Assembly (NCBI GenBank): GCA_029747015.1
Contig: JAKOGI010000534.1
Location: 1-64,000 of the forward strand
Reading direction: 5' to 3'
Origin: Carnegiea gigantea
Lineage: Eukaryota; Streptophyta; Magnoliopsida; Caryophyllales; Cactaceae
Length of the DNA stretch: 64,000 nucleotides
The notes beneath the pieces are model-generated. The model was given only the letters and a program-made list of their open reading frames with translations, did not search any database and had not been told where the DNA came from. Within the stretch, counting starts at the first letter, position 1, and every line of letters begins with the position of its first letter. Positions 40,249 to 51,472 of the stretch are shown in pieces. The translations under genes and the position numbers were made by a program.

Positions 40249-43200
40249 ATGGTGAGTGCGGAGGGGTTGAAGCAATATGGAGTAACGAAGCCAATATCCA
40301 TGGCGGGGCCGACTGTTGCTGATTTAAAGAGGACGCGGGATTTGGAGAAGGTATGTATACCCTAATCATGCTGCGAACTTTTGGGGTGGTTTTGCCAAAA
40401 TCACGAATCTGTTGTTGATTGATGTGGGTTTGAATTGCTAGTTCTTGGTTGATTCTGGTCTTTATGAAAGCGATGAGGAGGATGCAAAGAGAGAAGAGGT
40501 TCTGGCTCGGCTGCGACAGGTAACCTTTAGCTAAGACTTGGATTCTCGTTGACTTAATTACGGTTGATTTTGATTGGTAGAATTTGATTTCTCAACTATA
40601 TAAGATCAGAAATTGACTAATCATTGTCATGGCTTCGGTGTATTCGGGGGATGTTATACCTTGCTGTGCTGTCATTGTACCTTTTTGCCCCGCAAAGAAC
40701 TTAATTTTTGAGGGTTTGGTCATGCCTGCAAGAGGACTGACTTGATGTTTTTGGAGTACGGAGAACTGAGTAAGACTGCTGGAGTAAGGAAAGGGAACTG
40801 TTTAAACAAGTAATGGTCAAGTGTGTCCGTCAATTTCATTTTGATTACTACAGTCTTCCTACTTGTGGGTGTAAACTTGTTGAAAACTAATTCCCATTCT
40901 TTTTGGCCTTTATCGCTAAGCATGGTTGTCTCAGACCTTTCAATAACCCAACATGGAATGCCGTACTTATCAACTAGAAAAGGTTTTCTTTGTTAGTGCT
41001 TTTTGTTTTTTAATTTTTGGTTGGGGGGAGGGGGGCGCTTGAGGCACAACTGGCTCTTTGGTGTGAAGCTACCGGGTTAGCGCTTCGGAGGGAATAAGTT
41101 GCACCTCAAGGATGCAAGGCTATATCGTTCGCCCTTTTTCATCTTTTTATTAGCCTTGCCTTTGCCTTTTTTCTTCTTTTCTTTCCTTGGAAGCTAAAGG
41201 GTGAGTTATGATCGTACGGTAAGTGTGTGTAATGAAGAATTATGATGAAAAGATAACATATCTTGAGGCTATTTGAAGTATTAGTAGTTATATTGATGTC
41301 TAATCACTTTTTTAATGCATTTATCTAGCTTGTTTATGCAAACTCTGCCTTGCGAAATGTGAAAGACTTTAAAAAATTTCTACATAGAAGTGCGCACGCA
41401 TCATTGCATTGATGATGCGTGCGCCTTCGCCTTGTACCTTGCGCTTTGGGACCCTATGCGTCTCAGTGCACCTTGCACCTTTTAAAACTAAGAACCAAAT
41501 GGTGTAGGATAGCATTTTACTGTGTACTGCCTAGTAGTGCATCAGGCACTGGATGATATGTGATGTTTGCTTTGGTACCTGTACTGTGATTGTCATTGTG
41601 TTGTGCTTGCCTTTAACTTTTAGTACACGCTCTTTTTTAAGTTATCTTTCTCAACTTTGCTTTGCATTATGTTCTCTTATTTGTGTGCCTTTGGGCACAT
41701 TATTACATTATTAATTTTAATTCCCTTTTTCAGCTTGTCAAAGATTGGGTGAAACAACTAACTCGCGCGAGAGGGTATACAGATCAAATGGTAGAGGATT
41801 CAAATGCACTTATACTTACTTTTGGTTCTTGTCGCCTTGGGGTAAGTGCGTAAGTGCTTGTAAACTTTCCTGAAACCATGTGTGAGGGGCTCTGTATATT
41901 ATAGCCTTTTTAAAAAAAATTTATTAATTTTCGTTCGTTGTTAGGTGCACACTGTTCTTTCTTTGCTACTTAAGGGAATTAGATGAATTATTGCTACTGT
42001 GTGTCTGGAGCACTCCTGTCCCACTGAAAGGTGTGATTTTAGATAAAGCAAAATATCAATGACTTCATAGTCTACACGCTAAACCCATGGAAATTAATAA
42101 AATTGAGATCTTTGGTCTCCCCAGTTTGTCCAGAAATTTGTGCAGTATCTTTTAGTGGCAACCCTGTCTCTGTCTCTCTCGCTTTGGTTTTTGAAGGCAG
42201 GACAAGGAGGGCCAAATGGCTTTCCTAATCATCAATGAGGAGACCTTGTTGCATGCCAACTGTTGACTATATTACTTGGACTTTTCATTTTGCGAAAATA
42301 TCTATTAGCTATATTGCTTAGACTCTTCATTTTGCGACCAGAACTCATGTTATTCACTTGACACTCATTCTTGAAGAAAAATGTGTAGAATATTGCTAAA
42401 AAATTGCACAGTACTTACACCCGCCCCCAAAAAAAGCTGAGTCCAATATGATACCCATGCTGGACATCTGACACTTCTGCGTGAGTATGGCCGATTCTGA
42501 GTAACATGGCTTATTACTATCACTGGGAATTGCACAAGATGCTTGGGATTGCATTTTGTTAATTAGTCGGATGAAGCGATTGAGATATCCCCATAGCTGA
42601 AAAGTGACAATGATTCAGTCATTTGAATTCACCTGAGGGATTATTTTATCTAGTCTTTCATGTCAGCTTTGTTGCTGCTGCTTGTTAAAAAAAAAAGAGT
42701 TTTGTTGCCACTTATTTAAAAAAAAGAAGATTTGTGGCTGCTATTTATTCGGTGTGATAGCAGTTGTCTTGGGTCGCAAATGATATCCTGTGCGAATTTT
42801 GAGAATCCATTTCCATTTTTCCATAGTTACATCAATATCTGCATCCTCATTGTGCTTTATGTTACTCTGTTCGAAGTCCATGTTTGTGGCGATAAGGGAG
42901 GGAATAGTGCATATTTCCGGATGCATGTATTATGTCACATATGACACATGTAACTTTTGGTCGGCTGGGTTGTAGTTTTGTTTTTTCTTATTTGGTGTGG
43001 TTTAAGATTTTCATTTCATGTGTATTGCAGGTAAATGGTCCCGGAGCTGATATAGATGCATTATGTGTGGGGCCTTCGTACATTAGTCGGGAGGTAATGT
43101 TGGATAGTGTACTGTCCCCAGTTCTTTGTTTATGCTGTTAAGTTCTTCTCTCTGATGCATTGCATGCTTTGTTCACTAGGAGGATTTCTTCTACATATTC

Positions 43201-46089
43201 CATGACATTCTGGCAGAAATGGAGGAGGTGACAGAGCTACAGCCAGTTCCTGATGCTCATGTCCCTGTCATGAAATTTAAATTTGATGGGATTTCAATTG
43301 ATCTTTTGTATGCAAGTGTTTCTCTTTTGGTTGTTCCTGATGTAAGTATATCACTATCAGGTTGCTAATGTTCTGGGTTTCTTGTATTTCTCTGTTTTGT
43401 TCTTCCTTTGAAAAGGACTAAAGAAGTCATGATATCTTTTCTGGAAACCATTGACTTTGTGTTTGCTTATTTTGAGCTTATTTCTGTATGCATACTTCAT
43501 ATTTTTAGTATATTCATTTCTTTTGTTGCTCCTTTTACCCTTGCCTTTATCGCCTAAATGGTGTATAACTAATGTACTTAACTTTGTTTAGGACTTGGAT
43601 ATTTCCCATGTGTCTGTGCTGCACAATGTCGATGAAGCCACTGTAAGAAGTCTGAATGGCTGCAGGGTTGCAGATCTGATTCTGAAGCTGGTGCCAAATG
43701 TTGAGGTAAATGGGCTCCAGGTTTTTCTTTGCACTTGGCTATATAGCTTGATTTCTTCATCCGCGTTAACCTCTCACCATCTGGCTGGTTGCTTGCATCT
43801 GATATTCTTTGACAGCTGTAGGTTTCATAAATTGGATTTGTCTGGCTGATGCTATTAATGATTTTCTAGATTGCAACATATGTGATTCCAGTATTGACTG
43901 TTAATCATTTCCGGTTTTCAGCATTTCCGCACTGCTCTGAGGTGTATCAAGTTTTGGGCAAAAAGACGTGGTGTTTACTCAAATGTGAGTCCTTTTGTTC
44001 CTTAATTTGTATGGATGCTTTGGCTGATTTTGAAATCTGAATCCTCTCTGACTTAATATTTGTTTTGTGAATAGGTGACTGGATTTCTTGGTGGTGTGAA
44101 TTGGGCAATTCTTGTTGCTCGAGTTTGCCAGCTTTACCCAAATGCAATACCCAGCATGCTGGTTTCACGTTTTTTTAGAGTGTATACACAATGGCGCTGG
44201 CCCAACCCTGTTATGCTTTGTGAGATTGGAGAGGATGAACTTGGGTTTCCCATTTGGGATCCTCGTAGGAATCCTCGGGACCGTACACATCACATGCCTA
44301 TCATTACTCCTGCTTATCCTTGCATGAACTCTAGCTACAATGTCTCACCAAGTACTCTCCGGGTAATGATGGAACAGTTCCAGAATGGCAACAAGCTTTG
44401 CCAGGTGAGACTGTTCAAAATTTGTGTGCTTTGTTTCCCTAAATTTATATTTGTCCTCATTGTTTCTACTACACTTTTTTGTCAGGATATTGAGCTCAAC
44501 AAAGCACATTGGAGTTCAATCTTTGAGCCATACTTGTTCTTTGAGAGCTACAAAAACTATCTGCAGGTTGATATAGTTGCAGCTGATGTCGATGATCTAC
44601 GTGCTTGGAGAGGCTGGGTGGAGTCCCGACTTCGGCAGTTAACGTTGATGGTAATATTCGTGCTTGCTGCCTATGTTCTATGCTTTTGCACTTATTTTGC
44701 AGTTGATGGTCTTGTGCTTAATTTAGCTCCATGTCCTCTATTTTCTACAGATCGAACGTGATACTCTTGGAAAGCTGCAGTGCCATCCGTATCCGCATGA
44801 CTTGGTTGATCCTTCAAGGCAGTGTGCTCATTGTGCTTTCTTTATGGGCTTGCAAAGGAAGCAAGGGGAGGTTGCCCAGGAAGGTCAACAGTTCGATATA
44901 CGCGCAACAGTTGATGAATTTAGGGACTCAATAAATATGTATGCATATTGGAAACATGGAATGGATATATGCGTCTCTCATGTCCGCAGAAGGCAGCTTC
45001 CAGCTTTTGTTTTTCCAGAGGGTTACCGGCGTAACCGACCATCGAGGCCTTCAAGTGAGCAGCATTTACGTAGATCAAGTAGCCCAAAAGATGAAGTTGG
45101 TGGCAAAAGGAAAAATGTCGATGAAGATCCTGATGTCAAGCCGGCAGCGAAACGGTTGTCAAGTAGCCCAGAAAGAGGGATTTCGGTGTCTCCTGATGTG
45201 CTGGTTAATAATTCTGTTTCCCCATTGCCTGAGAGTGTAGGATCTGTTGATGGTGACATGACTCCTGTGGCTGATGAGAGTGCTTCGCATGAGTTGGATT
45301 CTACAAGTGGAAATTCGGCATTGAACACCCCACTTTATGATGTTTGTACTGCAGAAAATTCGGATCGTCGCTGTAGCTCAACCTCAACCTCAACCTCAAC
45401 ATCCAGTATGGTGTCCACTCTTATAAGTGAGAACTTCCAAGGGGGTTTTGGCTGGGGACCGGATGTGAGTGGAGCGGATAGAAATTCTTGCAGTTCTGAA
45501 GGAAGTACAGACCAAAGATTCACCAAGAGTGATTCATGCGAGGCAGTTTCTGGCTTTCTTCCTGAGGATGGTTCAGAGGTTTTGGCTTCTATCTCTATAT
45601 TCTGCATTTCCTTTGTTTTGTTGTTCGTCTAACATTTTATTTTCTCCCCCTCCCATATCCTTCTTCCGGTCTTAATCCATCGTGTTTTCATGTTCTTTTA
45701 TGTTTTTTAGTTGATTGATTTTTCACCTAACTGGCATCAGTCAAACAAGCACAAGCTTGCTGACTGCTCCCTGCTCCATATAATGTTCTCACTTTTTTAT
45801 TGTTGGGCTGACCACTTTTATCTTCTGCCCTCTATGTTCTGAAGACAAATGGAATTGCTGGAATGGTGCATCCAAATGGGGTTGGTGGAATGGTGCTGAA
45901 GGTGAGCATTGGACATGACGCTGGAAAAATACAGGGCTCAGTGATAAGGCATGCATTTTCACGTTAGTGTTATTATTTTCTGTGTACTCATTCCCATGTT
46001 TATCTTTATGCTCTGCTTTTTTTTTGGTTGCCTTTTGTTTATTTTTGCAGCCTCAGTCTTGCAACAACGGCATGAAGGAGCAATTCTAG
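40249..46089 (+). CDS. PAPS4: Nuclear poly(A) polymerase, PAPS2/PAPS4 class (702 residues)
   Basis: Adds poly(A) tails to cleaved pre-mRNA in the nucleus. Twelve phase-0 exons: 40249-40350, 40442-40519, 41734-41841, 43031-43093, 43180-43341, 43592-43705, 43922-43984, 44075-44404, 44486-44650, 44751-45578, 45845-45901, 46051-46089. The nucleotidyltransferase motif is FGS at 90-92 with metal-binding D103, D105 and D158. The central domain includes [10 protein letters not shown] and [20 protein letters not shown]; the RNA-binding domain includes [10 protein letters not shown] bipartite nuclear signal lies at about 514-530 (KRK...KR), followed by a Ser-rich tail with an ST repeat. Blocks such as TDQMVED and [10 protein letters not shown] match Arabidopsis PAPS2/PAPS4 rather than PAPS1; which of the two is not decidable. 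Oddities: C93 replaces the usual Tyr in FGSYRLG, and the last large intron has a weak donor (GTTTTG). Confidence 0.93.
41392..41424. repeat. Perfect 13-bp inverted repeat in PAPS intron 2
   Basis: GCGCACGCATCAT (41392-41404), a 7-base loop, then its exact reverse complement (41412-41424). GC-rich inverted-repeat DNA inside an AT-rich intron. Confidence 0.9.
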
Positions 46090-48269
46090 GTTAAATTTGT
46101 CGAGTAATTGCTGAAAACATGGAAGTTGTGCGGCAACAAACCAGTGGGTGTTGAACGGGTAGGAAGCCAGTGATTCGGGTAAGTGCAAGATTACATTGCT
46201 GGTGTTCATTCCTCCTGACTGTTAACAGGTTTGCCTTTCCCTGCCTGTTGGTGGCTTACAACTCAAGAACGGAGAGGCTGTACTGTTTGAAGATTGTTTC
46301 ACAAGATACGGCCTGCCATTGTTTGTACAGTTAGTTTTAGGCAATTAGAGTTTACACTAAGCGGCATAAAATTGGGTGTTGAAAAGAATTGAGGTAAAAA
46401 AAGGGGGAAAAAAAATTAAAATTGTATACAAAAGGAAAAAAAGAAAAAAGAAAAAAGAAAAAAAGGAACAAAAGAAATGGCAAAAAAAATTAAGATAAGG
46501 AAAGACTTAGAGGAGGTTCGGCATTTGAAGGAGGGTGTATGGGGTGATGTTTTCTATTCTTAGTTTGTGATGCTACCAGCCTCTTGGCGTCAACAGTCTT
46601 CGCATTGCAGGAATGTCATCTGGGTTAAGGCTTGCCTTTTAGCTAGCTAGGTCCTTGTTCTCTAAGCTTTGTTATTTTAGCTTTCTTTTTTTTTTTTTTT
46701 GGGGGTGGCGTGGTTAGGGGAGGGAGGTGTTGGGGTCACCTGGTCGTGTTGGGGCCTAGGGTTTCTAGGGGAATGAGGTGTTTGATGGTAGTTGACAATA
46801 AGAAGAGCTGTTTTCCGGATGTAATGTGGGACTTGTTGGATTCAGATATCGTCAATGAAATTGGTGGCTTCCCCTCAGAATTGTGCTTGTCTCTTGGTTT
46901 CACCGGATAGTTTTCTCTTTCTGTTCGAAGGTGTTTAATATGCCTGTACTTGTGCTGCCTGTGACTCTGAAGTCATCGTGTGAGAACATAAGTTATCCTG
47001 AATCTGTCAGTTTTGATACCGGCGGCCTGAAGTGCCTGTCGGTACTTTCACGGTGTTGGACTCGGCGCGTTCAAACAGATTGACTTGAATTGGATACAGA
47101 TCGACTCTGAATCATTCTTGGCTATGGATTAATTAGAAGCCACGCTCTAAATGACCCATTTAAAATGAGTCAAAATTTTGTTCATACCTTATAGTTGCTA
47201 ATACTGGATGCATTCATGTTCAATTTTATGTATCGTCTTCCTCAATTGTAAAAATTAAAGCAATCAACAACCAAACATCCGTAACCGGTTCACCCAAAGT
47301 TGCCACCATTCGAAGGTAAATGATTAATTGCTGATCGAAAATTTTCAAGTGCCTGTACAGAATGGGTACTTTTGTCAATTATAATATCTATGGAGCATAT
47401 ATACTATTAAATGCAAACATTAGCCCTTGTTTTTTGGTCTTTGTGTGATATGATGCAAACATTAACCGTGTGGAGCAGTAGAAGCATTTGTATTTTTAAT
47501 AGGTATTGAATGAGTAGTTGGTTTACATCTAGCCCTACTGGAGGGATCCGAATTCATACGGGACTTGAGACGCAAAATAGCTTGCCCAAATTGGACTCAA
47601 AAGTTTGAATTAGAGTCCGACCAAAGCCGAAGCCGACCTGAGTAACTTTCTTTAAACATTAATCTTTCCGTTACGTGATAGAAGGTTATAGTTGAGCTAT
47701 GTGACACAATTGGACTCAAAAGTTTGAATTAGAGCTTCTTGGGTAGAATATAAGAGAGATGGTCCCATGCTCCATGCCAATTATATGCTTGTAACTTTCA
47801 GTTGTGGGGGGTCAATTGCTTCATGTAATGGAGGATGTATTTTGGTGGGAGGTCAATCAGAGGAAGGAGACTATAAGACTGCTTGTAGCACAGGTTGACT
47901 TTTTCGCTGACTTTTGGTATGCTGTTACTATCATATTATTTCAATCAACATAAAGAAAACTGTGATATTCTTATGAATTGTTTTAATTGAATTAGTCACA
48001 ATTTACTGATTCTACATCTTAGAATTTACAATATAATCAATTATACCGAGGACACATTAGAAATGCCACCCATTACTGCCACCCTAAGGTCTATTCACCG
48101 CTCTTGATGTGGATGAGGAGAGACTTAACTTTGAAAGTTGCATAGTAAAGCTGACAATCCAAGGTGAAATGCATCTTGCTTGTCACTACGGATTGACTTG
48201 GGCAGTTGTTTTATTGTAAATACCATGTACGACTGATATTTTAATTTTTCTTTTTTTGATTTTTGCTTC
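46090..48269. other. PAPS 3' flank and intergenic DNA
   Basis: The first several hundred bases are presumably 3' untranslated region. An A/G-rich tract lies at 46425-46480 and a T15G5 run at 46685-46705. No further gene is recognised. Confidence 0.45.
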
Positions 48270-48420
48270 TCTGTTATTAGAATTGAATTACTGTTGGTCC
48301 ACAACGGGGTGTAATTCTCCCATCACAAATTTTGGTCATTTATAAACTCGAATTCGAGACCTTGTTTAAGTAAAACGAGCGTCAAACCACTTCAATCAAG
48401 TTGTGTTGCTTTAATTGGTT
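48270..48420 (-). mobile_element. SINE-like copy 2 of a shared family
   Basis: On the minus strand TTGATTGAAGTGGTTTGACGC (A-box region) is followed by GGTCTCGAATTCGAGT (B box, 48361-48346) and a body with GTTGTGGACCAACAGTAA, matching the copy at 37975-38135. Confidence 0.5.
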
Positions 48421-48873
48421 GCGACTCTACTTCCTTTCCTACTTCTTTGGTGACTAATTGGTTACGACTTTTAACTGTTTTGGGATTTCTATTTTGCAAT
48501 ATTGGGTTGATTCTGTTTGGATTGGTCGCTTAATACTCGATTGCCAACTCTTCCCATCAGCACAGCAACTAAATAATGGCTAGTTGTAAATCGGCATGAT
48601 GCAGCCCGTTAGAATGTATATAATGAATAAATTAATTAAAATGCATAGAATAGTAATACCCTCAGGGTGTAAAGTGTCAGTGCCAATAAATTAAGTAGGA
48701 CGATCATGATTCATGACTACAATCAAAACTAACAAATCATTCATTTATATAATTAGTGCGTCAATGTCTATGGAGTAAGCCCGGGACTAAGAAATCATGC
48801 TAGGTTGAGTAATTGTTGGTGTACAATTTGATTTGATAGATATTAATATCAGTTTGTTATAGATATATTTAAG

Positions 48874-50545
48874 CGTTTTTGGAAAATAATGATCCGAACT
48901 TTGGAGGGTCTGAAAGGTAATAATCTAAACTTAAGAAATTCTTGTCAGCGAGCTGAACTTTTGATGCATTTATTTTTAGTATATCACCACCGAGTTTGAC
49001 TCGGCGGAGCAATGAGGTGGCAGAGACAAAGTCCTATGTGTACAGATACTTAATGAAATATTATTTTTGACAAATTAGCAATATTGGGCATTGAGATGAT
49101 TTAAAAATATTTCTCTAGGTCTATTTCGTTAAATGAAAAAGTAGTACCCTCTTTTCCTAAATTTCTCATAATCAAAATGTAAAATAAGTATTATATATAT
49201 TTATATATATATATTTATTCATTCTAATGATGTTTACATTAACAACATATTCTACTTTTTATATTTTTGCAGTTAGTTATAATATTCTTTTTTTATAAAA
49301 TGATATTCACTTATACATAAGTTCATATTTATTTACTGTAAAAAGTAATTTGTAAAACTTAAAAATCATTTTCTTCTTTGACAGCTTGAAATTTTTGATA
49401 GAATTTTTTTGTTAAAAAAATTACAGTCACTACTACCTCCACAAGCACCATTACTTTACGACCTCCGACATAACATCATCTACCAGTGAATCTACGATTT
49501 GGTTCAACGGCCACCACCGACCAACAGCCACCACCGGCACTCCTCCCATATCAGCCTAACATATTCACCGAACTTTTTTTTTAACTAATTCAGAACCCTT
49601 AATCACCACAGCAACCCACATCAGCCACAGTCCACCATTGCAACCCCAACCACCGAGCATAGTGAGGTGGAGTTCGTCGCCAACGACAGAGCTCTACGGC
49701 AACCATGACCTACCACTGCAATTAGAGCACTGTCTCATATTCCCTCTTTCCCCTGTGAAACCCCAACAACCTCCATCAACCTCATCCATTCTCCATCTAA
49801 ACCAGATCTGGCCTCATGCCTTTCAAATCTAAAAGTTTCCATCACTTGCAACTGTAATCGATTATTTTTCAATGAAATGTCAAAGAAAAACTATAAAAGA
49901 AATGCAAAAAGATTTTGGAACTAAATTGAAGACCTCCACAACCAAAATGGTTGAAATTGAGCCCCCCCGATGCACGCTTATAGAGCAAACCACCAATTTT
50001 GAGCATGAAGAGATCAATTGAACGGCCAAAACATCGACCCAAGTTGAATCGTCGCTGCCACTATTATATGTCGCTGATGGGTAGGTTTTAGGTAACAATT
50101 GATGCAAAGAAGGAGGAAGAAAAAGGCCACAAACAGGTGAGGGGAAGATGAAATGAAAAGCAAATAGGGCTGAAAGAGTCGCCGGTCCAGGATGAATTTA
50201 TCTGGGTCTCAATGGTCACTGCTATGCCCTCTATCACTGGCAAGAATCAGGCTGGAGACGCCGTTGCAGTGTGAATGGGTAGAGGGAAGAGTGAGTGTGA
50301 GAGTGAGAAAGCTTATGTGTCAAATAAAAAGTTCAAAAATTGCCTATTTTTGTTCTTAAAAATGGTCTAGTAATACACGTGTGACATCGCCTCTGCCACA
50401 TCATTGCTCCGCCGAGTCAAACGTGGTGGTGGTATACTAAAAATAAATACCTCAAAAGTTCGACTCACTGGTAAGAATTTCTTAAGTTCAGATTATTACC
50501 TTCCAGACCCTCCAAAGTTCGGATTATTGTATTTCAAAAATTCTT
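48874..50545. mobile_element. Mutator-like element with long terminal inverted repeats
   Basis: About 170 bp at 48876-49045 is the inverse of 50375-50545 with few differences; shared words include ATCCGAACTTTGGAGGGTCT, ACTTAAGAAATTCTT and TTTGACTCGGCGGAGCAATGA. TATTTAA flanks both ends (48866-48872 and 50546-50552), a possible but short target duplication. The interior has no transposase. Part of it (49430-49830) is much more GC-rich and CCA-rich than its surroundings and may be captured host DNA, which would make it a Pack-MULE; I do not recognise the source. Confidence 0.7.
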
Positions 50546-50552
50546 TATTTAA

Positions 50553-51260
50553 TGTCAAATTAACTAAGGTTTTTTAGGTAGGCGAAATGCATTTTTTTTA
50601 AAGACTTTGTTCACACGTAACATAGGACACGCTGAACAAGTTTTTGGAATATAGAAAAATCCTTATATCCGCTTGTTGCACTCATAAAAATAGGATTCTG
50701 AGTATCTAAGAAATGACTGAATTTCAGAGATAATGATGTTAGTACAACTCTGTTGAACATGCCCATCAAGACATGCCAACATATGCTCAATACTCCATAT
50801 TTATAAACTTTATCATGCCTCTTCAATAAAGACACACCTTTTCATTATTTATTTTTTAAAAACATAAATTAGGTAATTAGCTAAAATAACATGGACTTCT
50901 TCATAAATAATTAATCAAATTATCTATTTATCAAAAGATGCATTGCAATAATTAATTATGAAGATAATTAATTATTATTTAAGCATAATTTAAAATTTTC
51001 TTTCTATGGCCATTTTTATAGAAATATTTATTTTATTGAATTTCTATGTTTATGGACATTATTCCAACATCAATTTCATTAAAAATGGCCATTGGAGTCA
51101 ACATAGCCCTAACAGATGGCTTCCCGTGTGTTTTTTCTTGCCATCAAGCCTCCTTTGGAATAGAGGGGGGGGGGGGGGGGGGGGGGGGGAGGGGAGGAAG
51201 CAAATCAGGACAAGAGAGTGATGTCTTGTTTTCCTCTAAAATATAGGATTAGCAATTCGT
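50553..51260. other. Intergenic DNA with a G25 run
   Basis: AT-rich apart from 25 consecutive G at 51165-51189, then GGGGAGGAAG. No gene. Confidence 0.5.
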
Positions 51261-51269
51261 TGTTGCCTG

Positions 51270-51472
51270 GAAACTACTAATGACCCAAGCTTATAAAATA
51301 AATGTGGATTTTGACAAGTCTCCTCGCAATCTTTCTTACATTGGAGGGGCTGTGATTAGGGATTATGAATTGAATTGGTTTCTTGGAACAACACATAGGT
51401 TTTAGGGTGATTGTATCCTTGGTGTTGTTCTTTACCCGCTAAGGAAGGCTCTTCTCATGTTGGGGAGCGGGA
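51270..51472 (+). pseudogene. RNase H relic of a retroelement, N-terminal part
   Basis: The plus-strand frame reads KINVDFDKSPRN then GGAVIRDYELNWFLG, the start of an RVT_3-type RNase H as found in plant LINEs, with a stop at TTTTAGGG. The match is partial and decayed. Confidence 0.5.

Noticed and set aside
46710..47083. Small frames downstream of the poly(A) polymerase gene
   Set aside because: They lie in the probable 3' untranslated region and flank, and show no recognisable domain.
51165..51189. Glycine-rich protein encoded by the G run
   Set aside because: Polyglycine arises only from the homopolymer; there is no gene around it.
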